DNA of 64,000 nt from Agelaius tricolor (taxonomy: Eukaryota; Chordata; Aves; Passeriformes; Icteridae). Location of the stretch: contig JALJCS010000020.1 of NCBI GenBank assembly GCA_023055355.1, forward strand, positions 5,997,001 through 6,061,000, written 5' to 3'. The notes under the pieces were generated by a model, which saw nothing but the letters and a program-made list of their open reading frames with translations, was not told the origin of the DNA and made no database searches. The translations under genes were made by a program, and so were the position numbers. The number at the start of each line of letters is the position of its first letter. Position 1 is the first letter of the stretch. Of this stretch, positions 49,151 to 61,100 are shown in pieces.

Positions 49151-52100
49151 TCAAATCCACCAAACCTTCAATGGTAGACTTCAATGTGGGAGGAAATTCA
49201 GCTTATGGAAAGGGGAAGGAAGGGATATGATCATAATTTAGACAATTTTAATTTCCTTGCTCACCACCTAAGACAACTTCAATTTTTTTTGTCTTAGAAC
49301 ATTTAACAGAGGACAGGAGTTGGGCAACAACAGCAGTGAATAGGAAGCAAGAGAATTTCAAAGAACAGAAAAGTAAACAGAGCTTAAGGTAAACAAGTTG
49401 TCTTTTAGAAAAAAGGATATCACTTTAGAAGAAACTGATATAAGAAGATTCTGGAGAAAAACAAGTCCAACTGTATATATCTTTATTTTCAAGTGGAAAT
49501 TTCTGCTTCCTATTCCAGCTCAGAAGCTGAACCTTTGTCCCTGAAAGCAGAACAGTTATGGTTTGCAAGTGTTGCTGCCTTGCCCAGAGAAATTACAGTT
49601 TGGCTGCTCTGTGTTTTCACTTCCTTCTGAGGACCAGGACCCAGGTGGACACAAACATTAACAACACCTCAATTTCTCCTTATCACAGCCAAGAGGACAA
49701 AGATATTCTTAAAGGAATCTCCAAGCTCAGTAGCTGCAGCCATAACAGAGATGAGAAAAATGAGTTCACTAAAGGGAAATGCCTAGGAAACCCTCCCAGA
49801 GCTGTTCTGTGAAGAGCAGTGATTAGTCAAGAACCTGTAACTCGCAGAATGAGACATTTCTGCTGAAAGGCATCCAGCCAGGCTGGAGAAACACAGCTCT
49901 CATCTCCTTGCTGCTTCATCAGCTACATCCAGAGCAAGGGGAATCTGTGTCCATTCTGCAGGTGTCTCTGGCTCTGACAGGCACAAACCCTCCAGCAGAG
50001 CCCTCACCACCACAGACACACATCTGCCAGCTCCTTGCAGGAGACACTGTCAGAGCTGGGCATTATTTAATGAATGGCACTCCCAAACTTCATCTCTGCC
50101 AGCATCCTTTCCAAACCAGCTCAAGGGCTGTCTCTACAGCCACACCATTTAGGTGGCAATGGAGGAACAAGATGATCAACACCTGAAGGAAGGCTTGAAC
50201 AGTCTGAAAATGCAATTACTGCAAAGCTGGGCACAGATCTGGACAATCAGATCGGAGAGAACTCTGCTTTCAGATGGTGCAAAGTAATTTCCTGAGCCCA
50301 GCTTTGCCCCAGCAGCAGAGTGCTGAACCTCCACAGCTCCTGAGGGGATGCCTGCAGTGCAGCTGGAGGATCCAGCTCCAGGATGCACAGGAATGTGTCA
50401 CAGCTTTCATCTGCCTGGCACAGGCTGGGAAGCTTCAACAGGGCACTTCTGAAACAAACCACTGCATTCCAGCTGGAGCCAGGGATATTTTTTATTCAGC
50501 ACCTTGGGGATGGCACCATCACAGGAGCCCTGAGCTGTTTAGAAGGGAGGCAGCTGCAGGGATGCTGCATCTCGTCGATCTCACCTCTAAATATCACATT
50601 AAACTTTGAAGAGCAATGACAGAGCAGCACTGCTCTGACACTGAGACATTTCAGCTTTGAAATGCACTTTGCCCTGACAGCTTTAGCCAGGGAAGCTGCA
50701 GAGGGGGGAATGATGCTGCATACCAAGAGGGATTTGTCTGTCACAGAATTAGGGTCTATATAATTTAAAGTCATGCATACTTACACTGCCTGGCTTTTGT
50801 TGTTATAGTTTCCAAGGGCTTTTTAAATGGCTCAAAGAAACATTTAGGTGAAGAAAAATAGCCTGAGATCTGGACTCTCCAAGATATTTTAGCATTAACA
50901 GATTAGAAAATTACCCAGGGAGCGTCAGAAATCATTCCCTAAGTAGTCTCAAAGGTAATGAAATAAAAACCACTGAAAGACAAATAGGAACATGAAGGCC
51001 TGAATATCACTATTTCTGCTTTAATTGGATTTCTGAGAGATCTAAATCCACTAATGCTAAATAGCAATAAACAATAATAGCACTTACATGGACCTATTCA
51101 ACTCTGAGGTGTTATAGGCACTCATTTATGAGTGCATAGCACATCAAAGAGATAGGTACTATTCTTCTGTATCACCAATATTAGCTAAAATTGGAATTTC
51201 TGTTCCAGAAGAAATGCTCTTGGAGTGTATTTTCTCTTCCAAGCCATAATAATTCTTCTAAAAACTTAATTTCATGGGCATTTTTAAGCACACTTTGCTT
51301 CCTTTTAGCTGAAAAATCATGAAAATAATTGATGCCAGTATTAGGTCTGCTCCACAACTTCCCATCTCTAAAAGCTGATCCTCTTCAGATATTCCAGCTC
51401 CATTTTTCTTCCAAAATCTAGTTTCACCCAACTGCCACATACCGCAAAGCTGAATTCTGATAAAGCTGCTTTTTCTAGAAGAGAAATGTACTGATGAGAA
51501 AGGGACTGCTGCAGCAGGAAGGACCATGCACAGTTACTCACACAGCACCCCATTTTCCAAATAAAACACAATCAGATATTATTACATGACCAAAATTTGA
51601 CAACCCAGACCAAGTTTACAAATTAACAAGGATGAAAAACCCTTTGGCTGTGCAGGGAACACAGGCAGCAGAGCAGCATGATAATTCTGCCCACAAAAAA
51701 AGGTTGACTTGGAGTCACCCAGCCGAGCTACAGCCAAGCCATGTATCCCCCATCACAGAGAATTCCTTCTCTCCAACAGGATTGGTTTGCAGGGATCAGC
51801 ACTGGGAACCATTCACTTCCACCAGGCTGATTCAGGAGTTATTAAACACACACACACACTCACACAGATTAGCCTGTCTTAATTATGTCTTTATCAAAGG
51901 CAATCAACAGTGGCTGGAACTTTCAGCTCACCACCTTGTGCATCAAAGGCAATGCAATCCTTCAGGCAAAATGTTTACCAAGCTGAATGACCCAGAGCAG
52001 TGGGAAACCAGTGTCACATGAAAAATTAAGAGCCTTGGTGTTTCTAAAAGCCTTCCAGCAGCGAGGGAAAAAAGCAAGCATAATGCATGAGCAGAGGAGG

Positions 52101-54500
52101 GTATTCACACCTCCCTCCAACCCCTTTTTTAAGCTATAAAAGCAAACTCTGCATGAGGAAAGCAGATAAAGCTTGAATGGGCAGGATTAATTAGAAAACA
52201 AAATAGTAATGGGAAAAGCTGCTGTGCTTTTTTTTTTTCCCTGCAATTTTTAGTTCAGTAAGTGGCCACTTATAAAACCCAAACAAAGCACTCAAAAAGC
52301 CCTACCATGGGATGACATCTCCTTGTCTTTCTCTGAGTAATGAACCTATTTTCTTCTTCCTTGAAGATAAGACAACTTTTGACTATGAGAAATATAGGAG
52401 AAAGTTTTCTATTATATGTATAGGTCAGCTAGAGTACAGAGGCAGAAAATTGCAATACAGCAGTGATACAAAGTTGTGGAAGATAAGTTTTCCAGATGCT
52501 CTGCTACACTTTCTTCTCAGATTCTACCATTTCAAGGGCAGCTTCTGGAACTGCCAAGAGATAAGAAAAAGTCTCTGACTGGAGTTCATTGATTTCTTAG
52601 ATAAAGGAAGGAATGGATCACAGGAGTGGGGGAGAAAGGGGAATGGAGGAAGAAAAAAAATAAAAATAAAACTTTTCTGTTCCAGTGCAGGGGTAAATGA
52701 GGTAAATGAGGATGGGAAGGAGAAGCTTGGCCAGGAGGCACCAGGGGCTATTTGCTCAATCTAGCTGGAACTGAACCTGAAACTTCAAATCTTGGTGCTG
52801 GTTGTTCCCCTGGAACCAATGGAGCAAATTTCCCACATTGTGCCCATGTTCTTGGCCCTGCCAGGAGGATTTGAAATCCAGGTGTCAAATCACAGAGCTG
52901 TTTAAGCAACAGATGAGTCAAGGACTTTGTGACACACAAAGCAAGACTGGGTGACACCAGGGCAGAATAAGAGATGGCTGATTAGCTGTGAGCTGAGAGG
53001 CTGTGCCACAGCATCTCTGTTCCACAAACATCATCCCAGTGTGACAGGGTGACACGAGAGATGAGGGAGAATTCTTCAACAGCAGCAAAGAAAGGGAGAA
53101 AATTAAATTCCCTGTCACTCAGCTGTAAGTGGTCTAATGAAGTGACAAGCAGATTTCCCAAAGTAAAAGCAAGGCATGCCTCTGTCTGAAAAAGGACCAT
53201 TAGACTGGAACGTGAAAGAAGCTTGTGAGCACAAATGCTGAACTGGAATAATCACTTTTTCTAGGAAAAAAGCCTCAAAAAAAAACCCAAAAAACCAACC
53301 AAACAAAACCCACAAAAAATAAACCAAACCAAACAAAAACACCCCACCTCACCAAGATTTTCTAGGCAATCATGTTTCCTTGCCCAGGCAGCAGAAGGTT
53401 GGGCCCCAGGGCAGCACCCTGGGCTCAGCAAAGGTCAATCTCAGCCCAGCTCTGTGTGCAGTGTCCCAGGCAAGGAATCCCTCTTCTTCCAGGGCAGTCA
53501 GAACTACAGCTGTAAATGCTCTCTGCTCTTGAATCAAGACCTCTTTTCCCAATGGAGAGATTTTTTTCTGGTGGAGAAACTTCCACAGAACCTCTCCAAA
53601 TTACAAGGGCAATTAGTGCAGTCCAGGGCTGACAGAGCTGGATCCCTTCCAGAGTCCCCCAGTCAAGCAAATCCAGCTCTCTACACTTAATTAAAGCACT
53701 AATAGGTTTGTTTCATCACCAGGGTGCCCCACCAGCCCAGAGTTTTGCTTCCAAATGACCTAGCCAGAAACCACAGGCATTCAAGTGATCTGTTATTAGG
53801 ATTATTTATCACCAGGCAGGTATTTCAGCTCTCTGCATGATGGGGAATTGAAAGCTACAGCAACTTGTCAGGGCCTGAGGAGAGGACCCCAATGCCAAAA
53901 CCTCCCTGCCCCAACAGGGTCACCTGGGTCCTGCCCTGGCCCACACACAGCTCTCATACCAATAAAATAATACACATTATATCATATAGAGCACGTAGCT
54001 AATTAGAAAATGCTTTCATTTACATGTTAGCAACATGGTTTTGTTTCCCTGAGAGACTGATCTCAGCCCTGTTTCTGAGTCCATTCACAGACTGCTGGCA
54101 CACAGAGACAGTTCTCAACTCACAAACTGCCTGTGGAAGTTCCATTTCCAGCTTGTCTTACTTTCCTTTCACTCAGGGATGCATCTGAGTTGGCTCAGGA
54201 AGCTACACATGATTCTGGGAAGAGGCACCAAGGACAAGGCAGTTTGGGGAATTCATTTTAACACCAAGTAAGGGTGTCTTTTCATTAGTTATCTTCTTGG
54301 AGCTATTCACACATCAGCAGCTCATGAAAACAAAGGGTTTGGTTTCATTTTTTACCCATTTTAATTCAGAGCCTCTACTCTGATCAGTTTACAGTATGAT
54401 TTAAGCCACAAACACTCCAAATTTATTTACAGTGGCAGATATTTCCAATGTTGATAGCTCTCACAGGTACTTTGCATAGCAATTGCCCTTTTGTAAAATT
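49151..54500. other. Non-coding sequence
   Basis: No supportable exon. The longest frame is 129 codons (51632-52021, plus), without a domain. A purine-rich patch lies at 52605-52670 and an A/C-rich simple stretch at 53275-53345. Confidence 0.55.
53275..53345. repeat. A/C-rich (CAAA)n-like low-complexity tract
   Basis: About 70 bp of AAAC, AACC and AAACC units with long A runs, similar in composition to the tract at 17540 but without clear positional homology. The phenylalanine/tryptophan/glycine-rich minus frame across it is an artefact. Confidence 0.85.
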
Positions 54501-54521
54501 AAAAAAAAAAAAAAAAAAAAA
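54501..54521. repeat. A21 homopolymer run
   Basis: Twenty-one consecutive A residues. The upstream sequence shows no recognised retroposon body. Confidence 0.97.
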
Positions 54522-57500
54522 GCAAAACTAACAAAAGAAGTGTCACTTTGGGCCACTTCCAATGCCATGAATTACACAAGGCTGGATTCAGCTGGAACAC
54601 ATCCCATAAGGATGCATTAATTCCACACACTTCAAGCCACGTTAGACAGATTTATCAGGAATAGACAATTCAGAGTGTAAGAGTGATTTAAGATGGTGCA
54701 AAGGGGCACATATGCTGAGCCTCTCCTTAACTGGCCAATTTTTTTCAGCTGAGCTATCACTGACTGTGGCATATTTCATTGCTGTAGAAACCCTCCTTGG
54801 AAATAACATGAAAGGGGAATGCTCAATCCCATGTCTATGTTAAAGAATCTGTTACAAGTTTCTTTAGAGCAAAAGAGGATTTCAAGTACTGGGATTTTTT
54901 TTTCTGTAGTCCCCCCAGAAATTAAGAGACATATTTTTTTTACATTTTGAGTTTGAGCAGGGAGCACCAACAAAAGCCTTGGCACCATTTCTATAATGAT
55001 TTACTCCATCTTCCCTCTGAGCTTAGGTAACACCCAAAAGGCTGAAGGCCTCCAGCAAATCTAGAAACCTTCACAAAATCTCAGTTTTGTCACCTACCTA
55101 GACAGCTCCAGGGCAGCCCTGTTAACAAGGCAAAATGACTCTGAGACATTTCAACCCAAGCCCTTGCATGTGGGCCCTTGATCATGGCCATCAGCAGGGC
55201 ATTGTTCACACCTCACCTTGCCCTTTCCCAGAGCTGAGCTGGGTTAGAAAGGATGGAATTGCCTTCCTGTTCACAGCATTTATCGACCTGGAGAGGCCAC
55301 CATGATAGACTGCAAGTGCACAAGGTCTCTGCACTCCAGTCTGATTTCCATACAATTATAGATTTTGTGATTACAGCTGCTCTGTGCATTTAGCTCACAA
55401 CTGCAGCCAGGTGCCCAGGCCAGGCTGGCTGAGAGCAGAGCCCTGGTGCAGGGGGTGCTCTCAGCTCCTGCTGAGCACTTGGCTCTGCAGAAACACAGAG
55501 CATTGGCCATGTGGGCAGAGAAGAGGTGATGGAGATGCTGGAGAGCTCCAGCCTCAGCTACACAGCTCCATCCAGCCCCAAGAGATGTAACAAGGCCATG
55601 AAAAGGCCCTGACAGCACCAACCTGACCAGACTGTGGCTAAGCTGGTTTCCAGGACTGCCTTCAGCATTCCTACCTCTGTTTACCAGGTAAAATAAAGCA
55701 CTCCCACCTCTACATGAATGCTGAACTGGCTTGTATTTCAGGAAAAAAGATGAGCCTGAATGCCTCAAACTGCATTTCCCTCTCTTATGATGAGATCCAT
55801 GGGTCTAGCAAGAGATATCAGCCCCACCTAACACACTGCCCATGTTTTCTCCCATTGTTACTTAGATAAATGTACATCTTCCAAAAGATTAAGGCACTGA
55901 CAGGATGAGATCCTGGCCTATACCCTGGTTGCTTGTCACAGTATTTTAACTTGTGTCCCACATAGCATTTTTATTTGCTTGTAAAATATATTATAAAACT
56001 AGATTGAGTTTTCCTGGGGGGGGGCAGTGGGGGAAGGAAATTACAGAGACCAAACTATTGCCATGGAACGTTTTTCCTGGCTGAGAGGAAATCTTAAGGT
56101 TTCTGATCACAAGACTTTTTAAAAACCATCAACAGTTCTCAGAGGAAAGACACAAATCTCCACTTTTATTTGCTAACTTGATTAGTGCTTTATTTTTCTT
56201 TCAAGATTCTGCTGAGTCTGCTTGGCTCATGGCCAAGGGATGCATTTTGCCTCTCTATTTGTATCAAATTAAGAATGCCCATATCCAAGCTGATGGGGAA
56301 CAGGCTGGTAGAGAAACAGAGTATTAAATAAGCCCATTTCCTTAGCAGCATTTCCTTCTTCTCTGGTACTTCTGAAGCTCTGGTTTTCAGCACCACACTG
56401 ACACAAACTTTCTGCCTCTTGACCTTAATAGGAGCTGAGCTGTGCCAACACTGTCAAATTCAGATGTAGTAAATTGCTCTGAACCTCACCTTTCTCACAG
56501 CCTTCCCTGCAGCTGACAATGCTTCATATTGCAGGAGATCATTACCCAGAGGAAGCTGTGGCATTTAAAGTGGATGAACCCTGCCCCAAAGGGCACCTGG
56601 ACATCTCCAGCCTTGCATTTTTTTATTCAGCCAAAGACATCCTTAATTAAGGCCAACTGAAATCTTAATCCTGGATGTGCCTGTTGTTCAAAAAAAAAAA
56701 CCAAAAAGCATTAACTCCAAGCAGACATTGCATCTGATCAGGGTACAAAAGTTTCTGTGCTTAACATAAAACCTTTGGTAGGAATGAAGATGGTATTTCT
56801 CTGCTCCTGGAGCAACTAATTAGTGCTCAGAGCTGTGTTCAAACACCTCCCCCTAATGCAGCAGACACCAGCTATGGCTTCACACTGAACTTCTCCTAAG
56901 CCTAAGATCTGTAATGTCTGTTTCTGTAACTTAACAGAGTCAAAGATAAATCCCTTCTCAGAAGGGGAACAAAAAATTGCCAAAGCACAAAGGGGTTTAA
57001 TTAAACAACAGCTCATTTATCAGTATTGGTATGAACATGTAAAACCACACAGGGAGCTCTTAGCAGACAAGAGTCTCAGGAATGAGAGGACCTGCCTTTG
57101 ACAGGGTTGTGGTTAGTTCTGTTCTCATCAGAGGTGAGCAGGAGCTGCCAACACCCACTCAGTCACAGTGGTGAAAATCAGGAGGAGCCTCACATAATCC
57201 AACATGTTTAAGAGAATTCATGTGCTTGCTTTTTGATTTAAACCTTCTGTGAATCAGATTCAGTTTGGGGTCTGAGGTTTACACACATTTGACTTGAGAG
57301 CCTGAGGTGCTGTTAATCCATTTACCCAAGCCTGATCGACTGTTAATTACTGCAGTCTAAACAATTGGGAATAACCTGATCCAGATCCATAGTTACCCTC
57401 TTCACACTAGCGAGGCAATACCTGCCCCAGCACCACCAGCCTAACAAAAGATCATGGTTCTTTATCATTTCAGAGATATTGCTCACAAACTCAAACTTGC

Positions 57501-58136
57501 ATACAGATGGTTGCAGTGCAAGCCACAGAACGAGGAAAATTAACAGGGGTGCAACAACTCTGCAAATCTTCCATTTGCTTCCATTTTGCCACTCTGAAAC
57601 AGGTGTTCTGCTGGGCTTCCCCACTGGATATGCAACTCACTAATTAACAGATTTGTCTCAGGACCACTGGCACTAATTAACACTGCAGTCTAATTAATCA
57701 GAAATTTAAATTCCACTGAAGAGCTTTTGAGCTATTTCTGTTAGGCACAATGGAGGACATTTTTTGTTGTTTGGTTTGGCTCTTTTGACAGTTGTTTTTG
57801 CTTTGAACTAGTAGCAAGATTAATAGTCTTGATATGAGTAGAATTGATCACTTTCTATTAAACACCTTTTTGTCTTTGTGTGTTTTTTTAAATTAACATT
57901 ATTCTTACCAAACTCAAACACATACCCTTACCTTTTATTTTATTCTCAAAAGTGGTTTTTTCATGTGCCATTAATCAACATGGTAACTGCTGCTTGCCAC
58001 ACAAACTTCCATCTCTAGCCTATGACCAGTCTGGGCTTAACCAAGGAGTTATCCTGGCACAGATTTTGAAGACTGAAGTATCTGCAATTCCTTCTTGGTC
58101 AATATTAATTTCAGTCCCCTGGGAGAGAATCATAGC
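54522..58136. other. Non-coding sequence
   Basis: The 162-codon minus frame at 55280-55768 opens with TTG and has no domain. The 93-codon minus frame at 57343-57624 has a hydrophobic stretch but opens with GTG and shows no exon context. A G9 run lies at 56016-56024. Many short AT-rich motifs occur at 57300-57720. Confidence 0.55.
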
Positions 58137-58158
58137 TTTTTTTTTTTTTTTTTTTTTT
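58137..58158. repeat. T22 homopolymer run
   Basis: Twenty-two consecutive T residues, with an A12 run ~70 bp downstream (58227-58238). The sequence on either side shows no recognisable retroposon. Confidence 0.97.
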
Positions 58159-61100
58159 ACCAACGCAATGATTTTTGGAAGATATGAAAAAATATGAGAT
58201 GTGAAAAAATACTGATTGCTTTAACTAAAAAAAAAAAATTACACTGGCATAATAACAGATGATAAATGCTATCTGCTTTAAATATTCCTCCTTCCCTACT
58301 GTTACTCCTCTGTGCTGGTTTATCATAATCCTTAGCCCTACAATCTACGATTAAGGTGCTTCATTAGCTCTTTGTACTTTGCACTACTTAAATCATTCAA
58401 ACACAGCATTACACGAGCCTCTGCTCCAGAGGCTTACAGCAGACATGGCTTTGAGGAATTCCAGCACAGCTTGGTCACACAGGGTTTCACCAGGCCAAGA
58501 CAATCCCTCAGTCCCCATCCAGCAGGACCACGAACCTCTGGGAGTGCCCTGCCTGAATTTCTGGGCCAGCAGGAGCAGGAGTGGTTAGCTTTGGAAAACA
58601 CTGGTGGTTAGTTTTGGAAAGCAGAGACACACCAGCTAAAATCCAGGTACTAAAATCCAGATAAAAGCCAGGGAGAGAAACCCTCCAGTTCAAGCTGTTC
58701 TGGCTGCTTTGGGTCACTGAATGATTGGGCAGCTGAGGCAAAGGGAGCTACAGGTGCTGAAATATCAGACCTAAGGTGGGGTGGGCAGAGTACCACAGGC
58801 AGGGCTTAATCCTGACCCTTCACTGAGTCAAAACAAACAGAAGTTAACTATTGTCTTGCTGGCTTCCATCTGGGGTAACATGGCAAGTCCTGACTGGTTG
58901 CACACTTTGGAAAACTTTCACTGATTTAAGAGATTAAAATCTAAATCTGAACAGGCAACAACTTGCAGAAAGGGAGATCTTTGTGTGAGCAGGAGGAGGC
59001 ACAAACAGCAAACCTCCCAAGCCACCTGCACTGAGAAAAGCCCCAGAGAAGTTGCAGCAGCTGAACCAGCAGCTCCTCCACCAGGTACAGCCTGACCCAG
59101 ATGCTTTAGTACAAAAATAACATCATGCAGGTCTTGTACCCCTCTGAAAACCAAGGCATGTTTTCCATCTCCCATTACACATCCATGCATGGCTGCATTG
59201 GCATTCCAGGGTTTTTGTATGGAAGGAAGAAGAGGGGCTTTGCAATCATCCTGCTGATTACACCTACAGCTGGTGAAAATTAGGGACAGCCAGATGGTGT
59301 CTCACCAATTGTTCTGCAGCTGGCCACAATGAAGGCAGCTGGGGGAGACAAATGCTCCCACCACACTCATCACAGGGAACAGCATGGAAAAAAGAAATAG
59401 AGCTCCACAGAGCAAAACTCCAACTCATTGTTTGAAAAAAATAGAGGATGAGGAAAATTGTTTTGTGTAATTGCCAGAGGAGAAAGAAGGGGAAAAAATA
59501 CCACTGACATAGAAATTCAGTGGTATTATCAAACCAGAGCAGCAAAACCTGAATCCATGTGGTCAATTCCCAAGACATGGAAGTGAGGGATGGTCCTTTG
59601 GCTGCAGATGTGCCAGCCATGTGTGTTCCTTGTGAGGCTGCACTCTTACACCTGCAGCTCCATTTCCTCCTGCCCCCTGAACTGCTCAGATCACACAACA
59701 CTCAGGGCAGAGGCAGCTCTGAGGCTCACAGGTTGAGCAGCCCATTTTTGAGCAAACATGTGCTGGCTGACAAAGAGAACCATCCACCAACACAAGCAGT
59801 GAGGGGATACCAGGGGCTACAATGGAATTCTGCTCTATTGCAGTGCCTACCTAAAAACTCAGGCTCTGGATTTCATTTCATGTGACACACACAGACCTGT
59901 CCTTGGCTGCCACAGACACAACAGGCTGCAGTGAGCCTGAATCCTCCCACCTGAATCAACCAAACAAGGAATCTCCATCTCAAGCTTTCCATAATGCTCA
60001 AGCACCAGCTGACCTGAAGATGGGAACTGTCATTTTGATGATTTCACAGATGATTTGGAAAGGCAATTCCCTGAAAGGTCACTGATTTGTCTCTCCACAC
60101 CTTGAGCTTCATTGCATCCAAGGGCTCTTCAGCTGCTGAATCCATTCCCAGAGCACTTTCCATTACACCTCTCAGGCCAGTCATGCCTTTAGCCTCACAA
60201 CCCTAAGCTGATATTCCCATAGCCCTGAATAAATTGTGCTTCCAAGCTCTGATTTCTTATTCCAGAGCTGCGATGGCAACAAGTACACCAAAAAATGTCT
60301 ACAACATTTGTGCAAATCTTATTATTCCCATCCCCCTCTCACTGCAGAAGAATCTCTTAAACTGCTTGTGAACACTCAGGAGCATTTACACACCTGCTGA
60401 ACCTTCACTGTGTCAAATAATTAGTTGGGATCCATCACAAAAAGCAGGGGAAAAAAGACCCCAAACATAATTTCAGTCTATGGCAGACTCAAAGCCACCA
60501 ACATTCTTCCAGCATGACAATACAACCCTGAATGAAGCCTCTTGTCTTTGACAGAAATTGCACAAAACTGCAAATGAAGCATTTGAAATACTCGTTTTCT
60601 TGAGAAGGAAAACCAGAGCAATCTCCAGAGGTGTGGTGACAAACTGTCCCAGTTCTTCCATCATGCCACATGATCAGGCATTTGTTCTCTTTTGACACTC
60701 CATCTTTTCAATGCACTCAGAGTTTCTGGTTTTGTTTTTTGGTTTTTTTTGCTGACAAGTAACTGCTCAGCACTACTACAGAGCTTCTGCATTTCATCCC
60801 AGAGGCTTCACCATCCAAATGACAAGGAAAGGGAATCCTGTGCATGCAGATTAGGCAGCTGTACCCTGCAGAGCCAGCCAGCATGAGACTGAGGATCTCA
60901 TCATGACCAGAGCTCATGAAGCTTCACAGAGTGGCTGCTCAAGCAGGGGCAATCTCATTGCTTGTGCATCTCACCCCAGAAAGAGGGAACATTCTCAGCT
61001 GATTTGGGAAAGGAAATGTGGTCACTGACACTTTGCCTGCTCAAGAGGCTTTTCAGTCCACAGCCTGAGGAATAGCATGCCCCAGCTCAGTTTAGCCTGA

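Noticed and set aside
55280..55768. 162-codon frame on the minus strand
   Set aside because: Opens with TTG. Low-information sequence with no domain or splice context.
57343..57624. 93-codon minus frame with a hydrophobic segment like a type II membrane anchor
   Set aside because: The start is GTG, no upstream exon or promoter is seen, and no family was recognised.
59264..59701. 145-codon minus frame with a hydrophobic middle
   Set aside because: Translation of purine-rich plus-strand sequence gives phenylalanine and leucine runs. No domain or exon signal.
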